NCBI GenBank assembly: GCA_036005125.1
Contig: DASYQV010000378.1
Location: 1 to 21,666, forward strand
Source of the DNA: DASYQV01 sp036005125
GTDB lineage: Bacteria > Acidobacteriota > Vicinamibacteria > Vicinamibacterales > UBA2999
Length of the DNA stretch: 21,666 nt
Direction: 5' to 3'
The translations under genes and the position numbers were made by a program. Below, piece by piece: positions 6,446 to 14,853 of the stretch (its first letter is position 1; the number at the start of each line of letters is the position of its first letter). The notes under the pieces were generated by a model. That model searched no databases. It was not told the origin of the DNA and saw only the letters and a list, made by a program, of their open reading frames with translations.

Positions 6446-7663
6446 TCATGAGACCGTCCAGAGCGTCAGCGTTTCCGTGTCCTTCACGAAGATCCGATTT
6501 CCGTCGACGATCGGCATCGCCCACGTCGGGCTCTCGGCTACGGTGTAGCGACGGACGACCTCGAGCGACGCTGGATTCGGCCGGGCGATCACCAGCTCCG
6601 CGTCGTTCTTCAGCAGGAACAGGAGCTTGCCCGCCCGCACGATCGCCGCGTTCTCGCCATCACGTCCGGGCGTTGTCCAGAGTGTTTTGCCGCTTCGGGC
6701 GTCGATCGCAAAGAAATGTCCGCGGTTCCGGTTCGACATGCCGTACAGCGTGTCGCCAACGAGGACGGGAGAGCTCATGTACATGCTTTCGGTGGGGTTC
6801 TCCCACAACTTCTCGGCTCGCCACATGCCGTCGACCATGCTTGGTCGGATTGCGGTCACCGGGTTGTCCAGGCCCGTGTAGATGATGGTGTCGCCGTAGA
6901 CGACGGGGGTCACGGCATTCTGGGTGTAAGGCGTGCGGAGCGGAAGCGACCACAGCAACTGTCCGGTGGCCGCCGACACGCCCACCATCCTGTCCTGGCT
7001 CAAGGTCACGACCTGTTTCGTTCCGCCGATCGTCGCGATCACCGGTGAGGCGTACCCCGGACCATCACCAGCCCAGCTCCACTTTTCGGCGCCCGTGGCA
7101 GCGTCGAACGCCGTCAGGGCGCCGCGATCGTGCCCGCCGACGTGCGCGATGACCAACGGGCCATCAACCACGGGCGACATCGCGGTGCCGTACAACGGCA
7201 ACGCCCCGGGCGCGGGCTTCCTCCAGAGCAGCTTGCCGCTATCCGCGTCCAGCGCTGAGAGGATTCCGCTGATTCCGAGCGTGTAGATGCGTCCGCCGGC
7301 GACGGCCGGCGTGGACTTCGGGCCCGGGCCGTGTCCCGTCGCGGCGGGGTTCATCGTGTACGGCGCCGGATAGCGCTCCTGCCAGAGGATCTTTCCGCTC
7401 GGGGCATCGAGTGCCGAGACGACCTCGTCCTCTTGTTGCCGCGTGTGAAGGTAGATGCGGGCGCCGACGAGCACGGGTGAGGCATGGCCGGCACCGACGG
7501 TAGTCTTCCACCGCTCGGTTAACTTTTCGGGCCAGCGTGCGGGCTCGGTGAACGAGCCCGCGACTCCATCGCGATTGGGACCGCGCCATTGAGGCCAGTC
7601 GGCCGCCTGCGTGGCGATCGTTGCCGCGCAGAGAATGCAAATCGAAACAGCAAGTTTGCTCAT
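6446..7663 (-). CDS. Secreted PQQ-like beta-propeller protein, paralogue B
   Basis: 405 aa. Residues 1-21 form a signal peptide (Ala-Thr-Gln-Ala-Ala), followed by Asp-Trp-Pro-Gln-Trp-Arg-Gly-Pro-Asn-Arg-Asp-Gly. At least four propeller blade motifs are readable: Leu-Asp-Ala-Pro-Ser-Gly-Lys-Ile-Leu-Trp, Leu-Asp-Ala-Asp-Ser-Gly-Lys-Leu-Leu-Trp, Phe-Asp-Ala-Ala-Thr-Gly-Ala-Glu-Lys-Trp and Ile-Asp-Ala-Arg-Ser-Gly-Lys-Thr-Leu-Trp. It shares the mature N-terminus and length with paralogue A, which indicates an old tandem duplication. No enzyme active site is recognised; function is unknown. It may be exported to the periplasm to bind an adduct or act with another secreted enzyme. Similar palindromic cassettes lie immediately before and after it. 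Confidence 0.8.
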   Translation of the reverse strand: MSKLAVSICILCAATIATQAADWPQWRGPNRDGVAGSFTEPARWPEKLTERWKTTVGAGHASPVLVGARIYLHTRQQEDEVVSALDAPSGKILWQERYPAPYTMNPAATGHGPGPKSTPAVAGGRIYTLGISGILSALDADSGKLLWRKPAPGALPLYGTAMSPVVDGPLVIAHVGGHDRGALTAFDAATGAEKWSWAGDGPGYASPVIATIGGTKQVVTLSQDRMVGVSAATGQLLWSLPLRTPYTQNAVTPVVYGDTIIYTGLDNPVTAIRPSMVDGMWRAEKLWENPTESMYMSSPVLVGDTLYGMSNRNRGHFFAIDARSGKTLWTTPGRDGENAAIVRAGKLLFLLKNDAELVIARPNPASLEVVRRYTVAESPTWAMPIVDGNRIFVKDTETLTLWTVS

Positions 7664-7686
7664 GGCTCAGACCAAAGCTCCGTACA

Positions 7687-7737
7687 TAGGCCGGGTCTTC
7701 AGACCCGGCATAACGCCGCATCTAAAGATGCGGCCTA
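7687..7737. repeat. Composite palindromic element, second copy
   Basis: Same architecture and order as the element at 6376: a GGGTC hairpin with TTCA loop, spacer ataac, a GCATC hairpin with TAAA loop, bounded by TAGGCC (7687-7692) and GGCCTA (7732-7737). The stems are identical to the first copy while the spacer differs in sequence and length. It lies between the ABC permease stop and the start of beta-propeller B. Confidence 0.75.
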
Positions 7738-7753
7738 CTCTCATTCACCCGCG

Positions 7754-10700
7754 CTATTCGTTCTTCAGCGCGGGAAGCAGCTCCGAGGTGGCGACCACCC
7801 GCGTTGCCATGACGGTCGAGAGCATCCCCGCAGCAAATACGGCGGCCAGCAGCCCGAGCGTGCTCAGCACCGGAAACGCCTGATCCCGCTCGAGGTATGC
7901 CGGCGCGATGGCGACGGCGGCGCATGCGATGCCGATTGAGAGACCGCACGCCAGCAGGAACGCGCTTTCGGCAATCACCATCAGCACCAGATGCGAGCGC
8001 CGGTATCCGGTCGCCTGCAGCAGCGCCAGCTCCCGCTTCCGCTCCAGCACGTTCCGCAGAAGCACGGTCCCCAGCCCGAGCGTGCCGAGCACCAGCCCGA
8101 GCGCGCCGAGGGCCTGGAACGTCGAGAGATACGTGTTCTGCACGCGATGATAGGACGCCAGCCGTTCCGAGATGGATTGCACGTCCATCCCGAAATCCTG
8201 CAGCTGCTCCTCGAGCGCCGAGCCGAGCGCCGCGGCCCGCGACGGGTCGGTGGCAATCAGGAAAACGCGGAATCCCTCGTTGCGCGGGAAGAGCCTCGTG
8301 AAGTTCGCATCTCCCATGATGAGCTCGGACTGGAGCACCGAGTCGCGGAGCGCCCCGACGATGCGCAGCCGGAGCGGGCGGCCGTCGGGACCCTGCATCA
8401 CGTAGTCGTCGCCCACGCCGAGATGGAACGCGTAGGTCAGCGACGTCGAGTCGCCGACCACCGGCACCGCGCCATCCTCGAAGCGGCGGTTGAGCAGCAG
8501 CCAGGGATTCTGTCGCTCGGCATCGGAGCCGGCCATCGACGCCGAAAACGTGAACCGGTTGCCTCGGATGAACTCGTGGGTCGCACCGAGCAGCCGTGGG
8601 CTTTGCGGCCGGTACAGGTTCAGGCAGCTCGCGTCATCGCCCGGCCGCAGCCGGAACCGGGCCACCGAGAAGGGTACGTCCGCCTTGAGATTGAGCGCTT
8701 CGCGTCCGGCGGGAGTCGAGGGGTCGTGCATCAAGGGCGCCACCGTCTCGGCAATCAACGCGTAGCCGCCGGTGGCCGATTTGGGGTCCAGGCTGTCGTC
8801 GGCGCCGAGCCGGAAGGCGCCAATCGAGACGATGAGAAAGGTCGCCGCGGCAATGAGCGCGATGGAGAGCACGCTGCGCGACGGCCTGTAGCGCGCGTTG
8901 CGCAGACCGAGCTGCGCGAGCGGCCATGTGCCGTTCACGAACGCGCGTCGCGACGTGCCGCGCAGCCAGAGCGTCACCGTCGAGAGGCCCGCAATCAGCA
9001 GGAGCGTGCCGGAGCCGAAGAATGCGCCGGCCGGCGGAATGCTGCCCGCTGCCGCGACGGCCGCCAGAGCCAGCGCGAGACCGAGCGCCGCGAGCGCCAC
9101 CTGACGCAGGCGCCGTGACGGCCGCGCCGCGCGCGTGAAGACGTCGACCCACGCGCCCGACATCAATTGCCGCGTTGAGGCGGCGCGCAGCACGCGAAGG
9201 CTCCAGGCGATGCACGCGAGCCCGGCGGCGATGCCAACCACGGCGCCGGCGACGAGCGGCAGGGGCGACACGTGCACGGCCAGTGCGGTCGTGCCTACCG
9301 CATCCACCCACAGCGTCCGCAGCGCGAGCATGATGAGCGCCGAGTACGCGAGCGCGCCAGCCACCCCGAGCGCGGCGCCCACGATGGCGAGCACAGCGCC
9401 CTCGGCCAGCAGCAGCCCGCGAATCGCGCGAGGCGTGTATCCCATCGCCGCAAGCACGCCGACCTCGTGCGCGCGCTGCTCGATTCCGAGCCGGAAGAAG
9501 AGGAGCGTCAGCAGAAGGCTCGAGACCACGAGGAAGAAGCTGAAGTACGTGAAATACTCGCCGAAATCGGTCGTGCCCGACGCCGCGGCGAGCGCGTCCG
9601 CGCGCACCGCCGTCACGCGGAACCCGGCGGCCGACGCCGGCAGATGACGCGCCAGCGGGTCCCGCAGCGCGGTATGCAGCTCGGCAACCGAACGGTCGCC
9701 TGCGAGCACGCGCACCGATGTGAGCTGCCCGTACCGCGATCGCCAGAGCTGCTGGCCGTCGGCGAGGCGGATGAGTGCCTTGGGGGCCACCCGGTATTTG
9801 CGCCAGTAGTCCTCGTCCTTCGGCCGGATGCGTTGAAGGTTGACCGGGAAGGGAGGATCCCAGTCCGCGATCCTGGGACTTCTCGACATGCCGGGATAGT
9901 CAGGTGTGAGGTCTGCGTCGATGGCGAGCCCCGTCATGGGCATCACGCCCACCACCGTGAACTCCGACGAGGCAGTGGTGAGACCGTCCTGGTCCGACCA
10001 CAGGTAGTACTCGAGCGTGACACGATCGCCGGGATGCGCGTCGAGGTCGTCGGCAGTCCACTGCGTCAGCCAGATGGGTTTGTCGGGGCCGGGCGAAGCA
10101 CCCTCGCTCGCGCCTCGAGGCGTGCCTCCACTACGCGTGATGAAGTCTTCCGGCATCGACGACACGAGCGAATAGGGCGTCTCGCGGCCGTTGGCACGAA
10201 TGGCGGTGGCGAGGTACGTCATCACCGGCACAGGCGTCGCGCCAATCTCGTTCGCGGCGGCCGTCACGCCGTTCGCGAAGGCGTCGTTGAGCACGCCCGC
10301 GTCGCTTTCGATTGCGAGCGCGTCGTTGACGGGACGCAGGCGGATGCCGAGATCCGCCAGATCGGCCTTCGCCTCCACGAGCCGCGTCACCGGTTCGATA
10401 TCCGGCATGGTCTGCGCCTTGGAAGCCATCAGGAGCATGTTCACGCGGTGCGGCAGCTCCAGATCACGTTGGAGGCGCTCGAGCGGGACGAAGAGCGTGC
10501 GCACCTCTCCCTGTTGCGGCCGGGGTGAAAATTCGCCGAGCTCGCCGGGGCTCAACACACGAGCGAGCGAAAGCCGAATCGCGCGGCCCGGCTCGTCGCG
10601 ACGCCCCTGGATGACGGAGGCGGGAATCGCCGACGGCTTCTGCACGCGCAGCAGCAGCGCGTCGCCGCTCGACGCACCCAACTCGCGCGCCAGCGCAGGG

Positions 10701-11116
10701 CTGACGTACGCCTCGCGTCCAGCCGGGCCATGCACCGCCGTTATGCCGTGGAATGTCCAGAAGTGGTCGTCCACTCCGAATACCTGCACGCCGCCGGCGC
10801 GCCTGGCGCTGCGTTCGTGCGCGAGAACCCCTTCAAGCGTCAGCACGGGGACCTCGGCGGTCCATGACGAGCGGAATTCCTGCGACGAGGCTATGCGCTC
10901 GGCCAGCGGTTCGGTGAACAGGTTCGTTGCGGTGACGACGTGATCGGCGCGGCCCAGGCGTGAGAGCGCCAGGTCGCGAAGGCTGGCGCGGACCGAGTCG
11001 CCCACCACGAGCGCGCCGGCGAGGGCGGCAACCGCCACGCCCACCCCGAGGGCCACGGCCGCATTCGTCCGCCAGTAGTGCCGCAGGCTCCGTCCAACGA
11101 AATCACGCGTCGTCAT
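7754..11116 (-). CDS. Large FtsX/MacB-type ABC transporter permease
   Basis: 1120 aa from ATG 11116, which overlaps the ATPase stop as ATGA (4 bp), so translation is coupled. An N-terminal membrane segment (about residues 20-40) precedes a long extracytoplasmic region of over 450 residues. Then comes the first FtsX core with Phe-Phe-Leu-Val-Val-Ser-Ser-Leu-Leu-Leu-Thr-Leu and the cytoplasmic coupling helix Arg-Ala-His-Glu-Val-Gly-Val-Leu-Ala-Ala-Met-Gly-Tyr-Thr. More membrane segments follow, then a second extracytoplasmic region. The second FtsX core has Arg-Lys-Arg-Glu-Leu-Ala-Leu-Leu-Gln-Ala-Thr-Gly-Tyr. The duplicated coupling motif shows both half-permeases are fused in one chain. Members of this family move lipoproteins, peptides or macrolides or transmit force across the membrane; the substrate here is unknown. 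Confidence 0.9.
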   Translation of the reverse strand: MTTRDFVGRSLRHYWRTNAAVALGVGVAVAALAGALVVGDSVRASLRDLALSRLGRADHVVTATNLFTEPLAERIASSQEFRSSWTAEVPVLTLEGVLAHERSARRAGGVQVFGVDDHFWTFHGITAVHGPAGREAYVSPALARELGASSGDALLLRVQKPSAIPASVIQGRRDEPGRAIRLSLARVLSPGELGEFSPRPQQGEVRTLFVPLERLQRDLELPHRVNMLLMASKAQTMPDIEPVTRLVEAKADLADLGIRLRPVNDALAIESDAGVLNDAFANGVTAAANEIGATPVPVMTYLATAIRANGRETPYSLVSSMPEDFITRSGGTPRGASEGASPGPDKPIWLTQWTADDLDAHPGDRVTLEYYLWSDQDGLTTASSEFTVVGVMPMTGLAIDADLTPDYPGMSRSPRIADWDPPFPVNLQRIRPKDEDYWRKYRVAPKALIRLADGQQLWRSRYGQLTSVRVLAGDRSVAELHTALRDPLARHLPASAAGFRVTAVRADALAAASGTTDFGEYFTYFSFFLVVSSLLLTLLFFRLGIEQRAHEVGVLAAMGYTPRAIRGLLLAEGAVLAIVGAALGVAGALAYSALIMLALRTLWVDAVGTTALAVHVSPLPLVAGAVVGIAAGLACIAWSLRVLRAASTRQLMSGAWVDVFTRAARPSRRLRQVALAALGLALALAAVAAAGSIPPAGAFFGSGTLLLIAGLSTVTLWLRGTSRRAFVNGTWPLAQLGLRNARYRPSRSVLSIALIAAATFLIVSIGAFRLGADDSLDPKSATGGYALIAETVAPLMHDPSTPAGREALNLKADVPFSVARFRLRPGDDASCLNLYRPQSPRLLGATHEFIRGNRFTFSASMAGSDAERQNPWLLLNRRFEDGAVPVVGDSTSLTYAFHLGVGDDYVMQGPDGRPLRLRIVGALRDSVLQSELIMGDANFTRLFPRNEGFRVFLIATDPSRAAALGSALEEQLQDFGMDVQSISERLASYHRVQNTYLSTFQALGALGLVLGTLGLGTVLLRNVLERKRELALLQATGYRRSHLVLMVIAESAFLLACGLSIGIACAAVAIAPAYLERDQAFPVLSTLGLLAAVFAAGMLSTVMATRVVATSELLPALKNE

Positions 11117-11787
11117 GACATCTCCGCGAGCCGTCCATCGGTAATCGTAAACCGGCGGGTGAATCGTTCGGCCAGATGCGCGCTGTGCGTCACGACCACG
11201 AGTATGGTCGGCTGTCGGCGGTGGAGCCCGAGCAGCAGATCGGCCACCGCATCCGCGTTGCGCTGGTCGAGATTGCCGGTAGGCTCGTCGCACAGGAGCA
11301 GCGTCGGCTCTCGAATGAGCCCGCGCGCCAGCGCCACACGTTGTTTCTCGCCTCCGGAGAGCTCTGCCGGACGATGGTCGAGCCGATGATTGAGACCGAC
11401 GTCGGACAGAAGCGCCTGCGCCCGCTTGACGTACTCGTCGGGGGAGCGGTCGTGGGCCACGAGCGTCGGGGTGAGCACGTTCTCAATCACCGAACACTGC
11501 GGAAGCAGACAGTGATCCTGGAACACGAAGCCGATATGCCCGTTGCGGAACGCGGCCAGATCGCGCTCGGGGAGTGCATAGGGATTCTGTCCGTCGAGGG
11601 TCAGCGTGCCAGCGTCCGGCGGCTCCAGCGCGCCGAGAATATACAGAAGCGTGCTCTTGCCACTGCCCGACGGTCCCATAATCGCCGCGGCCTCACCGCG
11701 ATCCAGGGAAAACGAGATCTCGTGAAGGATTGGCAACGGACCCTGGGGAGTGGGGTACGACTTGGTGATCCGGTTGACCGAGAGCAT
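11113..11787 (-). CDS. ABC transporter ATP-binding protein (LolD/MacB type)
   Basis: 224 aa from ATG 11787. All nucleotide-binding motifs are intact: Walker A Gly38-Pro-Ser-Gly-Ser-Gly-Lys44-Ser-Thr, Q-loop Gln90, signature Leu-Ser-Gly-Gly-Glu-Lys-Gln-Arg (143-150), Walker B Leu-Leu-Leu-Cys-Asp167-Glu168 and switch His201. Pro-Thr-Gly-Asn-Leu-Asp after Walker B is typical of the LolD/MacB/FtsE branch, which fits the FtsX-type permease it overlaps. An upstream in-frame extension to 11886 would only translate the CACGAAG repeat array, so the internal ATG is preferred. There is no clear Shine-Dalgarno. It powers the permease encoded next to it. Confidence 0.92.
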   Translation of the reverse strand: MLSVNRITKSYPTPQGPLPILHEISFSLDRGEAAAIMGPSGSGKSTLLYILGALEPPDAGTLTLDGQNPYALPERDLAAFRNGHIGFVFQDHCLLPQCSVIENVLTPTLVAHDRSPDEYVKRAQALLSDVGLNHRLDHRPAELSGGEKQRVALARGLIREPTLLLCDEPTGNLDQRNADAVADLLLGLHRRQPTILVVVTHSAHLAERFTRRFTITDGRLAEMS

Positions 11788-11793
11788 ACGGAC

Positions 11794-11949
11794 GCCACGA
11801 AGGCACAACGATATTAGCCACGAAGGCACAACGATATTAGCCACGAAGGGCACGAAGATGGTAGCCACGAAGGTCACGAAGCTCACGAAGGAAAGCCAAA
11901 AAAAACTTCGTGTTCTTCGTGTTCTTCGTGGCTAGAAACTTCGTGGCTA
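11794..11949. repeat. CACGAAG / CTTCGTG array forming a long imperfect inverted repeat
   Basis: The left arm has two perfect tandem 23-bp copies (11794-11816 and 11817-11839, each starting gccacgaagg), then two diverged copies (11840-11863 and 11864-11891), with CACGAAG units at a 9-nt period. An A-rich centre (run of eight A, 11898-11905) follows. The right arm has four CTTCGTG units (11906-11949). The array fills the gap between the glycosyltransferase, whose stop codon lies within the last unit, and the ABC ATPase start. Confidence 0.75.
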
Positions 11950-13296
11950 AGACGTCTGGCCGTGCGGCTGGGTCGTCGCCGATGTGTGCCCGCGGGTCGC
12001 CACGCCCGCCGCGGCTTCGGAGTAAATCTCGATCACCCGGTCGGCCATACGTTCGACGCTGTAATGCTCCCGCACGCCCGCCGCGCCCCGCAGGCCCATC
12101 TCGCGCGCCTGGCCCGGATGCGTCCGGATGGCGCTCAAACCGTCGGCAAAGCTCGCGGGATCGTCGGGCTTGACGAGCAGACCGCCCGACGTCTTCTCGA
12201 TCATCTCGCCGAACGCGCCATGCTGCGGCGCGACGACGGGAATGCCGCATGCCATCGCCTCGAGCAGGTAGAGCCCTTTCGGCTCGCGGTAGGTGCTTGG
12301 CACCGACAGCACGTCGATCGAGTGAAAGAAGGAGACCTTCTGCGCGCGGTCGAGGCTGCCGTGGTACCGGAACTCGTCAGCGAGCTGCCACTTTCCGAGC
12401 CGCCGCTCGATGTCGCGCAGATACCCACGGTGTTCGGGCGCCAGGTACCCTGCCGCTTCGAGCCGCGACGGGGGAAGACCACGCTCCTGCCGCAGAATCC
12501 GATAAGCCTCGGCCAGCAGATGCAGGCTCTTCTCCGGAGCCACGCGGGCGAAATAGCCGATGACGAACGGATCGCTGGGCATCCGCAGGCGGCGTGTCGG
12601 CTCGAGGTCCGAGGTCGAGACGCCCAGCGGTGCGACCCGCAGCTTCTCGTGCGGGATTCCAAGAAGGTTCGCCATGTAGTCGCGGTAGTACTCGCTCACC
12701 GCGATGAACACGTCGACATGACCGAGCTGCTGGCGGATCAGCTCGATCGCGCGCTCGCGATCGCGTGGCGGCAGCCCATCGAGAAACAGGTCCTCGCCCT
12801 GGAGCGTGCAGCAGATAGGTCGGTGCGTGGCCCGGGCGATCGGCTCGGCCAGGCTGATCAGCAGGGATGTCGGCAGGTTGATGAGATCGTATGGCGGCTC
12901 GCTGCGCAGCCAGTGGACCAGCTTCTCGATTTCCTTGCGTTGGAAGCCGCGCTCGCCGAGCAGGGTCGAGATCGTCAACGCGCCGAGCCCGCTGGGGTCG
13001 ACCTGGATGGAGCGCTTCGACACGAGCCTGAGAAACGCCTTCGAGTCCCAGAGCCGGTCCACCAGCCACGGGGTCTTCCGGAAGAGGCGAAGATGCTGTT
13101 GCAGGTACACGCTCACGCCGCCGAGGAACACGCGATCGGTGCTGACGTTCTCCTCGTCGGTGACCGTGGGCGTGTAGACGGGCTGAAGCGTGACATCGTG
13201 GCCGCGACGCAGCAGTTCCCTCGCCAGCGCGTTGTCGCGCAGGCAACTGCCGCAATACATGTTCGCGGCGCCTGCCGTAATGGAGAGAATCCTCAC
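11947..13296 (-). CDS. GT4-type glycosyltransferase
   Basis: 449 aa from GTG 13296, whose GTGA overlap with the preceding stop (4 bp) fixes the start. GT-B fold of the GT4 family: the N-domain begins Arg-Ile-Leu-Ser-Ile-Thr-Ala-Gly-Ala and contains Met-Tyr-Cys15-Gly-Ser-Cys18-Leu-Arg-Asp-Asn followed by Arg-Arg-Gly-His-Asp-Val. The C-domain contains Gly-Tyr-Phe-Ala-Arg-Val-Ala-Pro-Glu-Lys-Ser (247-257) and the donor-binding EX7E motif Glu338-Pro-Lys-Gly-Leu-Tyr-Leu-Leu-Glu346. GT4 enzymes retain the anomeric configuration and use nucleotide sugars. The Cys-x-x-Cys at the N-domain loop is not general in GT4 and marks a subfamily. Acceptor and sugar are unknown; the overlap with the reductase gene suggests it acts in the same pathway. 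The stop codon is supplied by the flanking repeat. Confidence 0.88.
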   Translation of the reverse strand: MRILSITAGAANMYCGSCLRDNALARELLRRGHDVTLQPVYTPTVTDEENVSTDRVFLGGVSVYLQQHLRLFRKTPWLVDRLWDSKAFLRLVSKRSIQVDPSGLGALTISTLLGERGFQRKEIEKLVHWLRSEPPYDLINLPTSLLISLAEPIARATHRPICCTLQGEDLFLDGLPPRDRERAIELIRQQLGHVDVFIAVSEYYRDYMANLLGIPHEKLRVAPLGVSTSDLEPTRRLRMPSDPFVIGYFARVAPEKSLHLLAEAYRILRQERGLPPSRLEAAGYLAPEHRGYLRDIERRLGKWQLADEFRYHGSLDRAQKVSFFHSIDVLSVPSTYREPKGLYLLEAMACGIPVVAPQHGAFGEMIEKTSGGLLVKPDDPASFADGLSAIRTHPGQAREMGLRGAAGVREHYSVERMADRVIEIYSEAAAGVATRGHTSATTQPHGQTS

Positions 13297-14741
13297 ACGG
13301 CTGCCGGCTGCGGCGCGTCCACGGTTGCCTTCTGGAACGCGCGGGCGCGGAACAGGAAATCGATGATGTTGCCCTCGTGCGGCTGGAGCCAGTTCAACTG
13401 AATCGTCGGCACCGGGCCGAGGTTCAGGCGATCGATGTGGACCGCGTCGAGCAGGCTGCGGCGGAGGGCCGGTTTGCTGGTGATCGCGGTGCAGACGAGC
13501 GTCGGCCCGATCGCCCCCAGCATCTTCTCCTCGGGACACTGCACCACCGAGGCGAAGGGGAACATGTACTCCTTTTTCACGATGGCGGGCTCCGGTGAGT
13601 CGCAATGGACGATCGTCGGGAGAAGGTAGTCGGCACGCCCTTCCTTCACGACGCGTGGGCCCTCGCGATGTCGGGCCGTGACCTCCGTGACGCCGGGTGC
13701 CTGCATGTCGACGTCAATCGACTGCGAGATGGCATCGGCGACGCCGGGAACCGTGAAGGCGGCAAGGCTGGCGTCGGGATGATCGGGCGGAAGCGGGCGC
13801 ACCGCCGCGAGCCGCTCGGCAAGCGCCTCGGCGATCTCGCGCGTGTGCCGGCTCGCCCAGACGCCGGAGCAGTTGATGCACCCGCGACCGCTGTTCGCGA
13901 AGATGCTGTCGACCATGAGGTCGAGATACTTCTCCCACTGATCGACCTGATCGTCGCCGAGCAGGATCTTCGAGAACCCCGGACCGTGCGCCTGCACTCT
14001 GGGATTGCCGCGGTAGCGGTCGACGGTGGCCGTGCCGCCGAAGATCAGGTTGCGGGCGCACGCGTCGAGCACCGCCGCGCCCACGTCTCCCTCGCCCGGG
14101 TATACCGAGATGGCCTCGCGCGGGATGCCGGCCTGAAAGAATGCTTCCGCCATGCGGTAGGGCGTCCAGGGCTCCTGCGGACCGGGCTTGAGCACGAGAC
14201 CGATCTGAAGCGGAATGATCGGCAGCCAGAGTGTATGAACGCCGGGCGAGTTCGAGGGAAGCACGAGGCCCAGCACCGGACTCTGGACCTGGTAACTCAG
14301 CGGCACGCCGCGCTCCTCGCCGTAGCCGCTCGACAGCACGTCGAAGGAGAGGCCGCGGGTCAGCGAGATCAGAATGTTGCGCATCTCGCCGAGCACGAAT
14401 CGGTTCTTCTTCATGTTCGCGCGGCAGAGACGCTCGGGCAGCCCCGTGCTCGCCGACTGCGCCCGGACGAACTCGTCAGGCGTCTGCGTACCGTCGCCCA
14501 TCGGCAGCGTGGCGTCCATGTAGAGCTCGCCCGCCTTGCCGACCCTGGCGATCAGGTCGTCGATCGGGATCTCGCGCAGCGCGGCGCGCGCGCGCTCGGC
14601 GTGACGACGGTCACGCTGAATCAATCCGCCGTTGGCGCGGCTCACCTTGGCGATCGGCTCGCCGGTCGCGAAGTGGACGACCTGGTCCACGTCCATGCTC
14701 GTGTACGGCTGGCCCCAGCGAAGAACGGGAAGATTCAACAT
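13293..14741 (-). CDS. Aldehyde-dehydrogenase-fold reductase (EhpG / acyl reductase-like)
   Basis: 482 aa from ATG 14741, with GAGGG 6 nt upstream; a GTG one codon earlier is also possible. The catalytic loop is Asn283-Ser-Gly-Arg-Gly-Cys288 (the family's Asn-x-Gly-Gln-x-Cys), followed by a second Cys291. The cofactor region has Leu-Lys-Pro-Gly-Pro-Gln-Glu-Pro (184-191) and Phe-Gly-Gly-Thr-Ala-Thr-Val (234-240). The general-base Glu of hydrolytic aldehyde dehydrogenases (usual Glu-Leu-Gly-Gly-Lys) is replaced by His-Gly-Pro-Gly-Phe-Ser-Lys (252-258). Its absence is usual in acylating or acyl-reducing members, which take an activated carboxylate down to an aldehyde with NAD(P)H. The gene follows an adenylating enzyme, which could provide that activated acid. 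Substrate is unknown. Confidence 0.82.
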   Translation of the reverse strand: MLNLPVLRWGQPYTSMDVDQVVHFATGEPIAKVSRANGGLIQRDRRHAERARAALREIPIDDLIARVGKAGELYMDATLPMGDGTQTPDEFVRAQSASTGLPERLCRANMKKNRFVLGEMRNILISLTRGLSFDVLSSGYGEERGVPLSYQVQSPVLGLVLPSNSPGVHTLWLPIIPLQIGLVLKPGPQEPWTPYRMAEAFFQAGIPREAISVYPGEGDVGAAVLDACARNLIFGGTATVDRYRGNPRVQAHGPGFSKILLGDDQVDQWEKYLDLMVDSIFANSGRGCINCSGVWASRHTREIAEALAERLAAVRPLPPDHPDASLAAFTVPGVADAISQSIDVDMQAPGVTEVTARHREGPRVVKEGRADYLLPTIVHCDSPEPAIVKKEYMFPFASVVQCPEEKMLGAIGPTLVCTAITSKPALRRSLLDAVHIDRLNLGPVPTIQLNWLQPHEGNIIDFLFRARAFQKATVDAPQPAAV

Positions 14742-14753
14742 CACTGGCCCTCG

Positions 14754-14850
14754 AAAGTGGAGAAGGGGAAAGTGGAAAGTGGAAAGTAAGTTGGAAAGTG
14801 CTCGCGGGCACCTTTGCCTTCACTTTCCACTTTTCCACTTTCAACTTTTT
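14754..14850. repeat. GTGGAAA heptad array with inverted right arm
   Basis: The left arm (about 14754-14800) is a run of aagtgga / gtggaaa units with 7-nt period. After a 20-bp GC-rich centre, the right arm (14821-14850) has the complementary TTTCCAC units. The two arms can form a long purine-pyrimidine hairpin. It occupies almost the whole 112-bp gap between the ligase and the reductase genes, ending 3 bp from the ligase stop. Confidence 0.7.
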
Positions 14851-14853
14851 ACT

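Noticed and set aside
5074..7663. Quinoprotein dehydrogenases
   Set aside because: Both proteins have propeller blade motifs, but no heme-binding Cys-x-x-Cys-His is seen and the usual PQQ dehydrogenase opening is missing, so enzyme function is not claimed.
11794..11863. CRISPR-like direct repeats
   Set aside because: The 23-bp copies are directly adjacent with no spacers, and the unit is a degenerate 9-nt periodic motif. No cas gene is present.
11788..11886. N-terminal extension of the ABC ATPase
   Set aside because: It would translate the CACGAAG repeat array; the conserved ATPase domain begins at ATG 11787.
13297..13605. N-terminal extension of the glycosyltransferase
   Set aside because: The extension is an out-of-frame shadow of the reductase gene. 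The GT-B fold begins right at the GTG overlapping the reductase stop.
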